This document shows, one piece after another, positions 1-6,822 of a stretch of DNA of 12,497 bases. The stretch is taken from assembly GCA_019307665.1 (NCBI GenBank), contig JAFDJC010000086.1:1-12497 (forward strand), given 5' to 3'. The notes under the pieces were generated by a model. That model was not told the origin of the DNA and did not search any database. It worked only from the letters and a program-made list of their open reading frames with translations. Position numbers and translations under genes: made by a program. Position 1 is the first letter of the stretch, and each line of letters begins with the position of its first letter. Origin of the DNA: Deltaproteobacteria bacterium (lineage in GTDB: Bacteria > Desulfobacterota > Desulfobacteria > Desulfobacterales > SURF-7).

Positions 1-39
1 ATATTGAAATAACAGAAAAGTGATAATTTTGCTTATTAA

Positions 40-79
40 GATTAGGAATCCAATGCTCTATCCACTGAGCTACGGGGGC
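40..79 (-). tRNA. tRNA-Arg(CCU), 5' half only (broken gene)
   Basis: Read on the minus strand, this begins with GCCCCCG (5' acceptor strand, 79-73) and TA. The D arm follows with stem GCTC/GAGC, then the 5' anticodon stem TTGGA, then the loop TTCCTAA with anticodon CCU at 46-44. The next bases should be TCCAA to close the anticodon stem, but only TC matches (41-40) before the sequence runs into AT-rich DNA. No variable loop, T arm or 3' acceptor strand is found in positions 1-39, where most of them should lie. The gene therefore stops matching after about tRNA position 40. A sigma-70-like promoter remains upstream. A recombination scar at a tRNA attachment site is my inference. As it stands the gene cannot make a functional tRNA. 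Confidence 0.75.
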
Positions 80-106
80 AATTTAGGTATTTCAAATAAG
101 CTTTTT

Positions 107-135
107 TCTATAGCAATTGCAGAAGAAACTGTAAA
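107..135 (-). promoter_or_regulatory. Promoter candidate of the truncated tRNA-Arg gene
   Basis: On the minus strand TTTACA (135-130) is followed after 17 bases by TATAGA (112-107). Transcription would start near 100, about 20 bases before the tRNA 5' end at 79. This fits a standard bacterial tRNA promoter. It would now drive transcription of half a tRNA and then whatever lies to the left of the window. Confidence 0.5.
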
Positions 136-165
136 TAATTTTGTTTGAAAGCGCATCCGATAAAC

Positions 166-194
166 TTGACATACAATTGGTTCTTAAATATAAA
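166..194 (+). promoter_or_regulatory. Sigma-70-type promoter of the flavoprotein gene
   Basis: TTGACA (166-171) is a perfect -35 consensus and lies 17 bases before TATAAA (189-194), a five-of-six -10 match. The start point would be near 201, giving a leader of only about 20 bases that contains the ribosome binding site AGGAG (209-213) of the gene starting at 221. It is divergent from the tRNA promoter, and the two are about 30 bases apart. Confidence 0.6.
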
Positions 195-220
195 GAGACA
201 CTTAAAAAAGGAGCCGTCTT

Positions 221-958
221 ATGAAAATAACCATTTATTACGGAAGCATACATAAAAAAAAGGGCAACACCTATGTAATCATCAATGAGTTTGCCGAAGG
301 TGCGAAAGAAGCGGGCGCGGAAGTTGATGTTGTTCTGCTGGCAGAAAAGAAAATAAAGAACTGCGTCGCGTGCCTGAAGTGCTGGACCCAGACGCCCGGT
401 CAGTGCGTCCTGAAAGATGATATGCCGGAACTCCTTGATAAACTTATGAAGTCTGACATTGTGGTCATGGCCACACCTGTTTATGTGCATAACGTGACAG
501 GCATCATGAAGACATTTATAGACAGGATGATACCTATTATAGATCCGCACCTGGTAAAAATAGAAAACGGAGATACAGGGCATTTTAAACGGTATGATAA
601 ATATCCTAAATTCGGTGTAATTGCTACCGGCGGTTTTCCGGAGCAGAAATGCTGCGAATTTATCAGCCAATATTTCAAACGCCTGTCAATAGAGCTTTAT
701 TCGGAAGTTCTCTTTGAAATTTATAAGGGCCAGGCCATATTACTGAAAATGGATGAGAAAACGCCCCTTGGACCACTTGTGAATGACTATAAAAAGAATG
801 TCCGGAAGGCCGCAAGAGAAGTGGTTGAACATATGAAAATCTCGGAAGACACAGCCAAACAGTTAAACAAGCCATTTATTCCTGAAGAGATGTATATTGA
901 GCAGGCCAACAAGTACTGGGACAGCCGCATTGCCCACTATGAAGAAACAAAAAAGTAG
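221..958 (+). CDS. Iron-sulfur-flavoprotein-type NADPH-dependent FMN reductase family protein
   Basis: This is a 245-residue flavodoxin-fold protein. After the first beta strand (ITIYYGS) comes a phosphate-binding loop, GSIHKKKGNT (residues 8-17), typical of the FMN_red family. Residues 48, 51, 54 and 62 are cysteines in a CX2CX2CX7C arrangement within KNCVACLKCW...C. This matches the compact motif that binds a 4Fe-4S cluster in archaeal and bacterial iron-sulfur flavoproteins (Isf). TPVYVHNVTGIMKTFIDR (85-102) is the usual second flavin-contact region. A soluble cytoplasmic electron-transfer or reductase role is expected from the family; the physiological partner is unknown. The C-terminal tail of about 60 residues is charged and helical. 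The start is well set by AGGAG 7 bases upstream and a strong promoter. The gene stands alone, with the toxin-antitoxin pair 83 bases downstream. Cluster content is inferred from cysteine spacing only. Confidence 0.85.
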   Translation: MKITIYYGSIHKKKGNTYVIINEFAEGAKEAGAEVDVVLLAEKKIKNCVACLKCWTQTPGQCVLKDDMPELLDKLMKSDIVVMATPVYVHNVTGIMKTFIDRMIPIIDPHLVKIENGDTGHFKRYDKYPKFGVIATGGFPEQKCCEFISQYFKRLSIELYSEVLFEIYKGQAILLKMDEKTPLGPLVNDYKKNVRKAAREVVEHMKISEDTAKQLNKPFIPEEMYIEQANKYWDSRIAHYEETKK

Positions 959-990
959 TTTTTGAAACCTGCCTTGTCTCGATAAATTTC

Positions 991-1020
991 TTGACCCATG
1001 TGGCCCGTTTGAGCTATCCT
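991..1020 (+). promoter_or_regulatory. Promoter/operator candidate of the toxin-antitoxin pair
   Basis: TTGACC (991-996) and TATCCT (1015-1020) are separated by 18 bases upstream of the antitoxin start at 1042. An imperfect inverted repeat, AGCTATC (1012-1018) and GATAACT (1035-1041), brackets the -10 box and the ribosome binding site. It could be the operator for autorepression by the antitoxin, as is usual in this family. Both calls are by eye and modest. Confidence 0.35.
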
Positions 1021-1041
1021 TTTTTTATGGAGGTGATAACT

Positions 1042-1302
1042 ATGACAAAAACAGCAACGATAAGAGCAAGAATAGAGCCCCGCCTTAAAGATGACGTTGA
1101 AAAACTTTTCAAAAAAATGGGTCTCACAACCACTGAAGTACTGACCATATTCTATCAACAGGTTAAATTAAGGAATGGCTTACCATTTAATGTTGTTATC
1201 CCTAATAAAACTACTGAAAATGTATTCAAAGATACAGATGCCGAACGGAATCTCATCCGGTGCAATGATGCGGACGACATGTTCGATAAGTTAGGGATAT
1301 AA
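1042..1302 (+). CDS. dinJ: RelB/DinJ-family antitoxin
   Basis: This 86-residue ribbon-helix-helix antitoxin is expected to bind and neutralise the YafQ-like toxin encoded next to it and to repress the pair's own promoter. The N-terminal strand TATIRARIEP (residues 4-13) is followed by two helices (about 13-27 and 29-44), with the DinJ-like run GLTTTEV...QVKLRNGLPF (27-49). The C-terminal, acidic and probably flexible part (about 50-86) would wrap the toxin. An in-frame ATG exists upstream at 991. The start at 1042 is preferred because GGAGGTGA (1029-1036) lies directly before it and family members begin with this strand. The stop TAA abuts the toxin ATG with no gap, so the two are translationally linked. 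Confidence 0.88.
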   Translation: MTKTATIRARIEPRLKDDVEKLFKKMGLTTTEVLTIFYQQVKLRNGLPFNVVIPNKTTENVFKDTDAERNLIRCNDADDMFDKLGI

Positions 1303-1572
1303 ATGCTTATTCCTTCTTATACCCGACAGTTTGCAAAAGACCTTAAAAGGATGAAAAAGCGAAGGCAATCCCCGGAAAAACTAAAAATGATTATTAAAAA
1401 CCTTGTTAGTCAAAAACGCCTTGCCGCCAAATACAGAGATCACAAACTGATAGGTAACTATAAAGGCAGGCGAGAATGCCATATCGAATCAGATTGGCTG
1501 TTGGTTTACAAAATCGCAGGTTCCGAGATCATCTTTGAAAGAACCGGCTCACATTCTGATTTGTTCGAATAG
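1303..1572 (+). CDS. yafQ: YafQ-family mRNA interferase toxin (RelE/ParE superfamily)
   Basis: This 89-residue toxin belongs to the YafQ branch of RelE-type, ribosome-dependent endoribonucleases, which cleave mRNA in the ribosomal A site. The known E. coli YafQ catalytic set H50, H63, D67 and H87 aligns with H47, H60, D64 and H84 here. The flanking W65, R80 and F88 also match (ECHIESDWLLVYK and ERTGSHSDLF). All key residues are therefore present and the toxin looks functional. The length is the usual one for the family. Translation starts at the base after the antitoxin stop, typical of antitoxin-first pairs. No separate ribosome binding site is obvious, which supports coupling. The pair lies within 1 kb of a broken tRNA gene. 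Confidence 0.9.
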   Translation: MLIPSYTRQFAKDLKRMKKRRQSPEKLKMIIKNLVSQKRLAAKYRDHKLIGNYKGRRECHIESDWLLVYKIAGSEIIFERTGSHSDLFE

Positions 1573-1626
1573 CAATATTTTTAGTTACATTTCTCTTTTC
1601 TTGTCATGAGGTTCTGAACTGATCTG

Positions 1627-2544
1627 ATGCTAATTTATTTAAAATTGTTCTTCACTGCATTTTTCTGGGGCGGGACCTTTATCGCCGGAAAAATCATTGC
1701 AAAAAATGTTGGGCCCTGGTCAGCCGCCTTTTTAAGGTTTGTTATTGCTTCCACTGTCCTGCTCTTTATCACCCAAAGGCTTGTGGGCAAATTTCCGAAA
1801 ATAAATAAAAAACAGGTCGTGCCTATCCTGCTGCTCGGCCTTTCCGGAATAGTTTTATACAATTTTTTCTTTTTTACAGGTCTTAAACTAATTGAAGCCG
1901 GACGCGGAGCACTTATTATCGCAACCACCCCCATATTTATCTCTCTTTTTTCAACCTGTTTTTTTAAAGAAAAGTTAACGCCGATTAAAGGATTCGGGGT
2001 TTTGATTTCAGCAATTGGTGCGATGATCGTAATATCAAAAGGTGATCCTGTCGTTATTTTGGAAGGGCACCTGGGGTGGGGGGAATTTTACATCTTCGGT
2101 TGTGTTTTAAGCTGGACTACTTTTTCATTAATCGGAAAGTCGGTTATTACAGACATCTCACCTCTGGTATCAATCACTTACGCCTCTGTTGCCGGTATGG
2201 TTGGACTTCTCGTCCCGGCCATTACCGAAGGCCTGATTCAGGACCTGGCCATTTATTCATATACAGACTGGCTTTCCATTTTGTACCTTGGAATTTTCGG
2301 AACATCCATAGGATTTGTCTGGTATTACGAAGGCATAAAAAAGCTGGGGCCTGCAACCGCCAGTCAGTTCATCAATCTGGTCCCTGTCAATGCAGTTATC
2401 CTGGCCTTTTTTATTTTGGATGAACCTTTAACAAAGTCTTTACTGGTCGGAGCGCTATGCGTCATCACGGGCGTCTGTTTGATGAACACTGCTTCCCCCG
2501 TATATGAAAAAGCAAATAAAAAAACAATGAAAAAGGTTTCCTGA
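1627..2544 (+). CDS. EamA/DMT-family transporter
   Basis: This is a 305-residue inner-membrane protein with about ten hydrophobic segments arranged as two EamA repeats (roughly residues 1-137 and 155-288). The first repeat begins with the characteristic FFTAFFWGGTFIAGK (8-22) and AAFLRF. The second carries GTSIGFVWYYEGIKKLGPATASQFINLVPV. Drug/metabolite transporters of this type usually export amino acids, nucleobases or other small metabolites; the substrate cannot be read from the sequence. The ribosome binding site is weak: GAGG at 1608-1611 is 15 bases before the ATG. No better start is visible. It is followed after 9 bases by the TSUP gene, so the two permeases are probably co-transcribed. 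Confidence 0.88.
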   Translation: MLIYLKLFFTAFFWGGTFIAGKIIAKNVGPWSAAFLRFVIASTVLLFITQRLVGKFPKINKKQVVPILLLGLSGIVLYNFFFFTGLKLIEAGRGALIIATTPIFISLFSTCFFKEKLTPIKGFGVLISAIGAMIVISKGDPVVILEGHLGWGEFYIFGCVLSWTTFSLIGKSVITDISPLVSITYASVAGMVGLLVPAITEGLIQDLAIYSYTDWLSILYLGIFGTSIGFVWYYEGIKKLGPATASQFINLVPVNAVILAFFILDEPLTKSLLVGALCVITGVCLMNTASPVYEKANKKTMKKVS

Positions 2545-2553
2545 GTTGATATC

Positions 2554-3315
2554 ATGGAATCAATAGCAATCCATACATATTTGTTTCTTGGATTTGCCGG
2601 CTTTTTTGCCGGCTTTGTGGATTCCATTGCCGGCGGTGGCGGCCTTATCTCTCTACCTGTTCTGATTTCCGCCGGCTTTCCTCCTCACCTGGCCCTTGGA
2701 ACAAACAAACTTCAGGGCAGCTTTGGCACTTTTACAGCGACCTTGAATTACAGCCGCAAACATCTGGTAAGTTTTAGAGAAACCTTTCAGGGCATTATTT
2801 TTACGGCAATTGGGGCAGGCATCGGAACCGTAACGATTCAACATCTTTCTGCAGATTTTCTAAACAATATCATTCCTGTCTTGCTGTTGACTGTTTTCCT
2901 TTATATTCTTTTTTTTCCTCAACTTGGTACAAAAGATAGCAAAGCCTTTTTATCACATAATACATTTTATATAATTTTTGGTCTTACGCTGGGATTTTAC
3001 GACGGCTTTTTCGGACCGGGAGCAGGATCATTCTGGATGATGGTTTTTGTAATATTTATGGGAATCAACTTAAAAAAAGCCACTGCCCATACAAAAATCA
3101 TGAACTTTACAAGCAATATTATCGCTCTTATATTTTTTATAATTGGAAACAATGTTATGTATACTGCCGGAATAATAATGGGTATCGGTCAAATGCTGGG
3201 GGCGTATACCGGTTCGAATCTGGTGGTTCTTAAAGGAGTAAAATTTATCCGTGTCTTTTTTTTAGCGGTCATTGCCCTGACAATTATCAAGATGGCGGTA
3301 TCGGTTTATCTTTGA
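2554..3315 (+). CDS. TSUP-family (TauE/SafE) membrane permease
   Basis: This is a 253-residue integral membrane protein of the TSUP (formerly DUF81, YfcA-like) family. The N-terminal half holds DSIAGGGGLISLPVL (23-37) and GTNKLQ (49-54). The second half holds the matching GFYDGFFGPGAGSF (147-160). These two related motifs mark the internal duplication of the family. About seven to eight transmembrane segments are visible. Characterised members move sulfite, sulfonates or other organosulfur anions. In a sulfur-metabolising host this would be plausible, but the substrate is not shown by sequence. The gene starts 9 bases after the DMT transporter. Its stop codon TGA (3313-3315) overlaps the left end of the palindromic repeat. 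Confidence 0.87.
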   Translation: MESIAIHTYLFLGFAGFFAGFVDSIAGGGGLISLPVLISAGFPPHLALGTNKLQGSFGTFTATLNYSRKHLVSFRETFQGIIFTAIGAGIGTVTIQHLSADFLNNIIPVLLLTVFLYILFFPQLGTKDSKAFLSHNTFYIIFGLTLGFYDGFFGPGAGSFWMMVFVIFMGINLKKATAHTKIMNFTSNIIALIFFIIGNNVMYTAGIIMGIGQMLGAYTGSNLVVLKGVKFIRVFFLAVIALTIIKMAVSVYL

Positions 3316-3437
3316 TGGCTTCGAAAAAAGTTCAATTTTTGCGTTGCTCTGCATCCTGAATTAATTCGACGTACTACACGTACGACTCATTCTTCAGGAT
3401 TTGCGCGCCTTAAACTTGGACTTTTTTCTTTGCCATC
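3314..3437 (+). repeat. Palindromic repeat element, copy 1 (MITE/REP-like)
   Basis: This 124-base element is bounded by GATGGC (3314-3319) and GCCATC (3432-3437). It folds on itself: AAAAAAGTTCAA (3324-3335) pairs with TTGGACTTTTTT (3416-3427), ATCCTGAA (3353-3360) with TTCAGGAT (3393-3400), and GTAC (3371-3374) with GTAC (3380-3383) around a TACAC loop. A second copy lies in inverted orientation at 9956-10090, with roughly four of five bases the same by eye. No open reading frame is present. Here it lies between the convergent TSUP and aapP genes. Its A-rich and T-rich outer stem would work as a two-way transcription terminator. Confidence 0.85.
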
Positions 3438-3482
3438 ACGATATTATCATTTTTACTATCCTTGTATAACTTAATATCAAAG

Positions 3483-4259
3483 CTAATGCAAAATCTGGCT
3501 GACAAACAGCCTGGAACGCTCATGCTGCGGATTCTCAAAAAACTCCTGGGGAGTATTTTTTTCCAGAATCTGTCCAAAGTCCATAAAAAGCACTCGGTGG
3601 GCTACAATCTTGGCAAATCCCATCTCATGGCTGACCACAATCATTGTCATTCCTTCCTTGGCCAGACTGATCATGACATCCAACACTTCTTTGACCATTT
3701 CCGGGTCCAGGGCTGAAGTCGGTTCGTCAAAGAGTAAAACTTTAGGTTTCATGCACAGACTGCGGGCGATGGCCACTCGCTGTTGCTGGCCTCCTGAAAG
3801 CTGCGCAGGGAATTTTTTTGCCTGCTCTGCAATATGAACTTTTTCCAGATAGTACATGGCTGTTTTTTCTGCATCAACCTTTGGAATTTTCCGTACCCAG
3901 ATAGGTCCCAATGTTAGATTTTCAAGTATTGTCAGGTGCGGAAACAAATTGAAATGCTGAAATACCATGCCCACATCAGCCCTGATTTTCTCGATATTCT
4001 TAATATCATTATTCAGTTCAATGCCGTCTACTAAAATCCGACCACGCTGATGCTCCTCCAACCTGTTGATGCAACGGATCAAAGTCGATTTGCCTGAGCC
4101 CGAAGGACCACAGATAACAATCCGCTCCCCTTTTCGAACTGTTAGGCTGATATCCTGAAGTACGTGCAGGTCACCGAACCATTTGTGCACGTTATGAAAC
4201 TCAATGACAGCCTCGGCAGAGGCCTTGGCGTCGATATTGTTTGGTTGTTCATTGTTCAT
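3483..4259 (-). CDS. aapP: General L-amino acid ABC transporter, ATP-binding protein
   Basis: This 258-residue cytoplasmic ATPase energises the AapJQMP importer. The motifs are complete: Walker A GPSGSGKST (51-59), Q-loop Q101 in VFQHFNLFPH, ABC signature LSGGQQQR (154-161), Walker B VLLFDEP (174-180), D-loop SALD (182-185) and switch histidine H211 (VVSHEMGFA). The subfamily is that of polar amino acid transporters (GlnQ/AapP/BztD). I start at the ATG at 4259; an upstream in-frame TTG at 4271 would add four residues without a better ribosome binding site. It is the last gene of the operon, 56 bases after aapM, and ends before the palindromic repeat, which probably terminates transcription. 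Confidence 0.92.
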   Translation of the reverse strand: MNNEQPNNIDAKASAEAVIEFHNVHKWFGDLHVLQDISLTVRKGERIVICGPSGSGKSTLIRCINRLEEHQRGRILVDGIELNNDIKNIEKIRADVGMVFQHFNLFPHLTILENLTLGPIWVRKIPKVDAEKTAMYYLEKVHIAEQAKKFPAQLSGGQQQRVAIARSLCMKPKVLLFDEPTSALDPEMVKEVLDVMISLAKEGMTMIVVSHEMGFAKIVAHRVLFMDFGQILEKNTPQEFFENPQHERSRLFVSQILH

Positions 4260-4315
4260 GGTTTCTCTCAATTTAAATGTAAACGCCTGACTTTAAATGA
4301 GTCGTCTGTCAGCAA

Positions 4316-5410
4316 CTAGTTGGATGTGCTTAACTCACGTTCCAGGCGCCTGCTGTAGCTGGACATAAAATAGCAACAGCAAAAATAAATCACCGCCACA
4401 AAGATATAGGCCTCCGAAGAATAGGCCATCCACGCAGGATCCGATAGCACGGACTGGGTCGTCTTGAGTAGATCATAAAGGGCAATGATCACCACAAGGG
4501 ACGTATCTTTTAGCGCTGATATGAGTTGGCTGACCGTCGGCGGTATCACGATTTTCAATGCCTGGGGCAGAATAACCAGCCGCATGGTCTGGTAATAGTT
4601 GAGCCCCATGGATTCGGCAGCCTCGTACTGACCTTTGGACATGCCCTGCAGCCCACCGCGTACAACTTCTGCAATATAAGCGGCCGTAAACATAATGATG
4701 GCTACCTGTGCACGCAGGATCACATTAATTGTAACCCCTTGGGGTAAAAACAATGGAAAAACGATAGACGACATGAACAGCAGGGTGATGAGTGGTACGC
4801 CCCTGATCATTTCGATATAAATGATACAAAGGGTTTTGACCGCCGGCATTTTAGACTGCCGTCCCAGCGCCAGAAACACACCCAACGGATAGGCGGCTGT
4901 CAAACCGAAAACCGACAGCATCAGGGTCAATGGAAGCCCGCCCCACTGGGTGGTTTCAACCGAGGCCAGCCCCAAAGTTCCACCTTTCATGAGCAGCCCC
5001 ATGGCCGCTAAACCGGCAACCCAGGCATAGGCCAGTGATTTTCTCCAGTGTTTTCGGTCCCTGCTGTAAAACAACAGACCCACCAGCAGAATCATGGCCA
5101 CCAGTGGGCGCCACTGTGATTCGTAGGGAAAAAATCCGAAGATGATGAACCGGATGTTGGCAGGGATAATCGACCAGCAGGCGCCTTCGCCCCCCCGACA
5201 CGCCTCGGCCGCAGAAAACCAGTAGCTGTCAATAACAGCCCAGCGAAAAAAAGGGGGCAGGGTCTTCCATAAGACGTACACGGTAATGATGGTCAGGATC
5301 GAGCTAAACCAATTATTAAACAGATTGGCCCTGATCCACCCGAGAACGCCCACACTCGTCACCGGTGGTTTGATCTCTTCTACAACCTGTTTGGTGTTCG
5401 CCTCATCCAT
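4316..5410 (-). CDS. aapM: General L-amino acid ABC transporter, permease AapM
   Basis: This is a 364-residue inner-membrane permease. The N-terminal part (about 1-140) has the long extra region typical of AapM/BztC, including a cysteine-containing external loop (EACRGGEGACWSIIPANI, 69-86). The C-terminal half (about 155-355) is the MetI-like permease core. The EAA loop that docks on the ATPase is visible at 263-282 (EAAESMGLNYYQTMRLVILP). It is followed by PPTVSQLISALKDTSL, characteristic of the His/Glu/Gln/Arg permease family. It should pair with AapQ to form the membrane channel. An odd run of three cysteines lies in the last transmembrane segment (344-346). The gap of 83 bases to aapQ contains no gene. 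Confidence 0.92.
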   Translation of the reverse strand: MDEANTKQVVEEIKPPVTSVGVLGWIRANLFNNWFSSILTIITVYVLWKTLPPFFRWAVIDSYWFSAAEACRGGEGACWSIIPANIRFIIFGFFPYESQWRPLVAMILLVGLLFYSRDRKHWRKSLAYAWVAGLAAMGLLMKGGTLGLASVETTQWGGLPLTLMLSVFGLTAAYPLGVFLALGRQSKMPAVKTLCIIYIEMIRGVPLITLLFMSSIVFPLFLPQGVTINVILRAQVAIIMFTAAYIAEVVRGGLQGMSKGQYEAAESMGLNYYQTMRLVILPQALKIVIPPTVSQLISALKDTSLVVIIALYDLLKTTQSVLSDPAWMAYSSEAYIFVAVIYFCCCYFMSSYSRRLERELSTSN

Positions 5411-5481
5411 ATGTTTGGTAGACTGTTTTCATTTTAGCTTTAAGGTGGCAAAGTCTCATTAAGTCAAATTGTGTCGCAATT

Positions 5482-5505
5482 CTACCTTTCTACCTATCTT
5501 TCTAC
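5482..5505 (-). repeat. 12-base tandem duplication at the aapQ stop codon
   Basis: On the plus strand CTACCTTTCTAC (5482-5493) is followed directly by CTATCTTTCTAC (5494-5505), differing at one base. The aapQ stop codon (TAG, minus strand 5496-5494) lies in one unit. A second in-frame TAG falls at the same place in the other unit, giving a double stop. Confidence 0.7.
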
Positions 5506-6690
5506 TAGGGCTGTTTTTTTGTTGTACCAATTCATAAAGGCCGATGTCAGCAGGCTCAAGGTAAGATAAACGATCATCATCATGGCCACGCCCTCAATCG
5601 CCTGTCCGGTCTGATTGATGGTTGTGCCGGCTACAGACACAAAGTCCGGATATCCGATCGCAACCGCAAGAGAACTGTTTTTGGTCAGGTTTAACATCTG
5701 GCTCGTCAAGGGTGGGATGATGACGCGCAACGCCTGAGGAAGAACCACCAAGTTTAAAACCTTACCGGGTCTGAGGCCCAGGGACATGGCCGCCTCGGTC
5801 TGCCCTTTGCTGACTGACTGAATACCGGCCCGTACGACTTCTGCCACATACGCTGCCGTATATAGAACCAAACCAAGTAAAAGGGCTGAAAATTCAGGGC
5901 TGAGATTTTGTCCCCCGATGAAATTGAAGCCTTTCAGAACGGGTACATTCATGGCAGTCGGTGCTCCGTCGATGACCCAGGTCAGCAGGGGCAATCCGAT
6001 CACGAGTGCCATAGATACACTCAAAACTGGAAAGGGTTGACCCGTCCGAGCCTGTCTTTGCTTGGCCCAGCGGTACAAGAAAAAAATAACAACGCCGGCA
6101 ATTACAAGTGCAAGCGCCAGGTATTTGTGGACCGGATGCGCTGCCGGAACGGCAAAGACCAGACCGCGATTGCTCAAAAACACACCCATGACTGGATTCA
6201 GCGCTTTTCGGGGCAGCGGCAGAACATTGTAGAAAAAAGCGTACCAGAAGAACAGCTGCAAAAGAACCGGTATATTCTGAAGCACTTCAATATACGCTGC
6301 CGCCAGACGCGATACCAGCCAATTGGAGGAGAGCCTGGCAATCCCGATCAAGGTGCCGAGTATTGTAGTGATAATGACGCCGATGAAGGAGACGATCAGC
6401 GTATTTAAAAAGCCAACCACCAGGGCACGGCCATAGGTGTCTGCTGCGGAATAGGGAATCGGTGATTCGCCGATTTCAAAGGCCGACTCTTTCTGTAAAA
6501 ACCCGAAGCCGGAGGCAATTGATTGCTTTTCGAGGTTGGCAATCGTATTGGAAATCAGATAAAAGGCAAGCATCCCCACCATCAGAAGCGTTGCGATCTG
6601 AAACAGGAGCGAGCGTTTTTTTGGATCGTTGTAAAAGGGGATCGTTGCCTGTGGTGCGTCCCTTTTGGCCATGTCTTGTTTTGGCTGCAT
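5494..6690 (-). CDS. aapQ: General L-amino acid ABC transporter, permease AapQ
   Basis: This 398-residue inner-membrane permease partners AapM. The first MetI-like segment begins with GRALVVGFLNTLIVSFIGVIITTILGTLIG (87-116), followed by the family-typical YIEVLQNIPVLLQLFFWY (133-150). A long insert (about 155-250), with two further hydrophobic stretches, separates the halves, as is usual in AapQ/BztB. The EAA loop is at 299-320 (EAAMSLGLRPGKVLNLVVLP) and is followed by PPLTSQMLNLTKNSSLAVAIGYPD, a near-diagnostic run. Start ATG at 6690 has AAAAGG a few bases upstream. The gene lies 132 bases after aapJ, with a strong hairpin in the gap. Confidence 0.93.
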   Translation of the reverse strand: MQPKQDMAKRDAPQATIPFYNDPKKRSLLFQIATLLMVGMLAFYLISNTIANLEKQSIASGFGFLQKESAFEIGESPIPYSAADTYGRALVVGFLNTLIVSFIGVIITTILGTLIGIARLSSNWLVSRLAAAYIEVLQNIPVLLQLFFWYAFFYNVLPLPRKALNPVMGVFLSNRGLVFAVPAAHPVHKYLALALVIAGVVIFFLYRWAKQRQARTGQPFPVLSVSMALVIGLPLLTWVIDGAPTAMNVPVLKGFNFIGGQNLSPEFSALLLGLVLYTAAYVAEVVRAGIQSVSKGQTEAAMSLGLRPGKVLNLVVLPQALRVIIPPLTSQMLNLTKNSSLAVAIGYPDFVSVAGTTINQTGQAIEGVAMMMIVYLTLSLLTSAFMNWYNKKTALVER

Positions 6691-6709
6691 ATGACCTTTT
6701 CATGTAAAA

Positions 6710-6747
6710 GGCGGCTGTCAGGCCATTCGTCAGCCCGACAGTCCGCC
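6710..6747 (-). terminator. Intercistronic hairpin between aapJ and aapQ (attenuator or mRNA stabiliser)
   Basis: In the minus-strand transcript GGCGG-A-CTGTCGGGC folds on GGCCTGACAG-CCGCC. This gives a 5-bp outer stem, one bulged A and about 9-10 bp of inner stem including a G-U pair. A short run of four U residues follows. It resembles a weak intrinsic terminator. Hairpins after binding-protein genes in ABC importer operons often protect the upstream message and reduce read-through, so that more binding protein than permease is made. Confidence 0.6.
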
Positions 6748-6822
6748 AATTAGATGTCATAGTAACACGCTCCAATCACTGGTGGATAAAATGTTGCAAC
6801 AGGCAGCGCGTTCAGCTTCCTT

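Noticed and set aside
40..50. Group I intron in the anticodon loop of tRNA-Arg(CCU), as known in some bacteria
   Set aside because: An intron would have to follow the U of the CCU anticodon at 44, but the next four bases still match the tRNA. No guide sequence pairing with the 5' exon is visible in 1-43. The window is too short on this side to exclude it completely.
92..670. Long minus-strand open frame opposite the flavoprotein gene
   Set aside because: It lies antisense to a well-supported gene with promoter and ribosome binding site, and its translation resembles no known family.
991..1041. Upstream ATG at 991 as the start of the antitoxin
   Set aside because: It would add 17 residues not seen in the family and would overlap the promoter candidate. 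The GGAGGTGA run directly precedes the ATG at 1042.
3314..3437. CRISPR array or CRISPR-like unit
   Set aside because: Only two copies exist in the window, far apart and in opposite orientation, with no spacer pattern and no cas genes.
4260..4271. TTG at 4271 as the start of aapP
   Set aside because: It adds only four residues and has no ribosome binding site better than that of the ATG at 4259.
5908..6408. Plus-strand open frame of 166 codons inside aapQ
   Set aside because: It is a shadow of the permease gene with low-complexity polar translation and no ribosome binding site.
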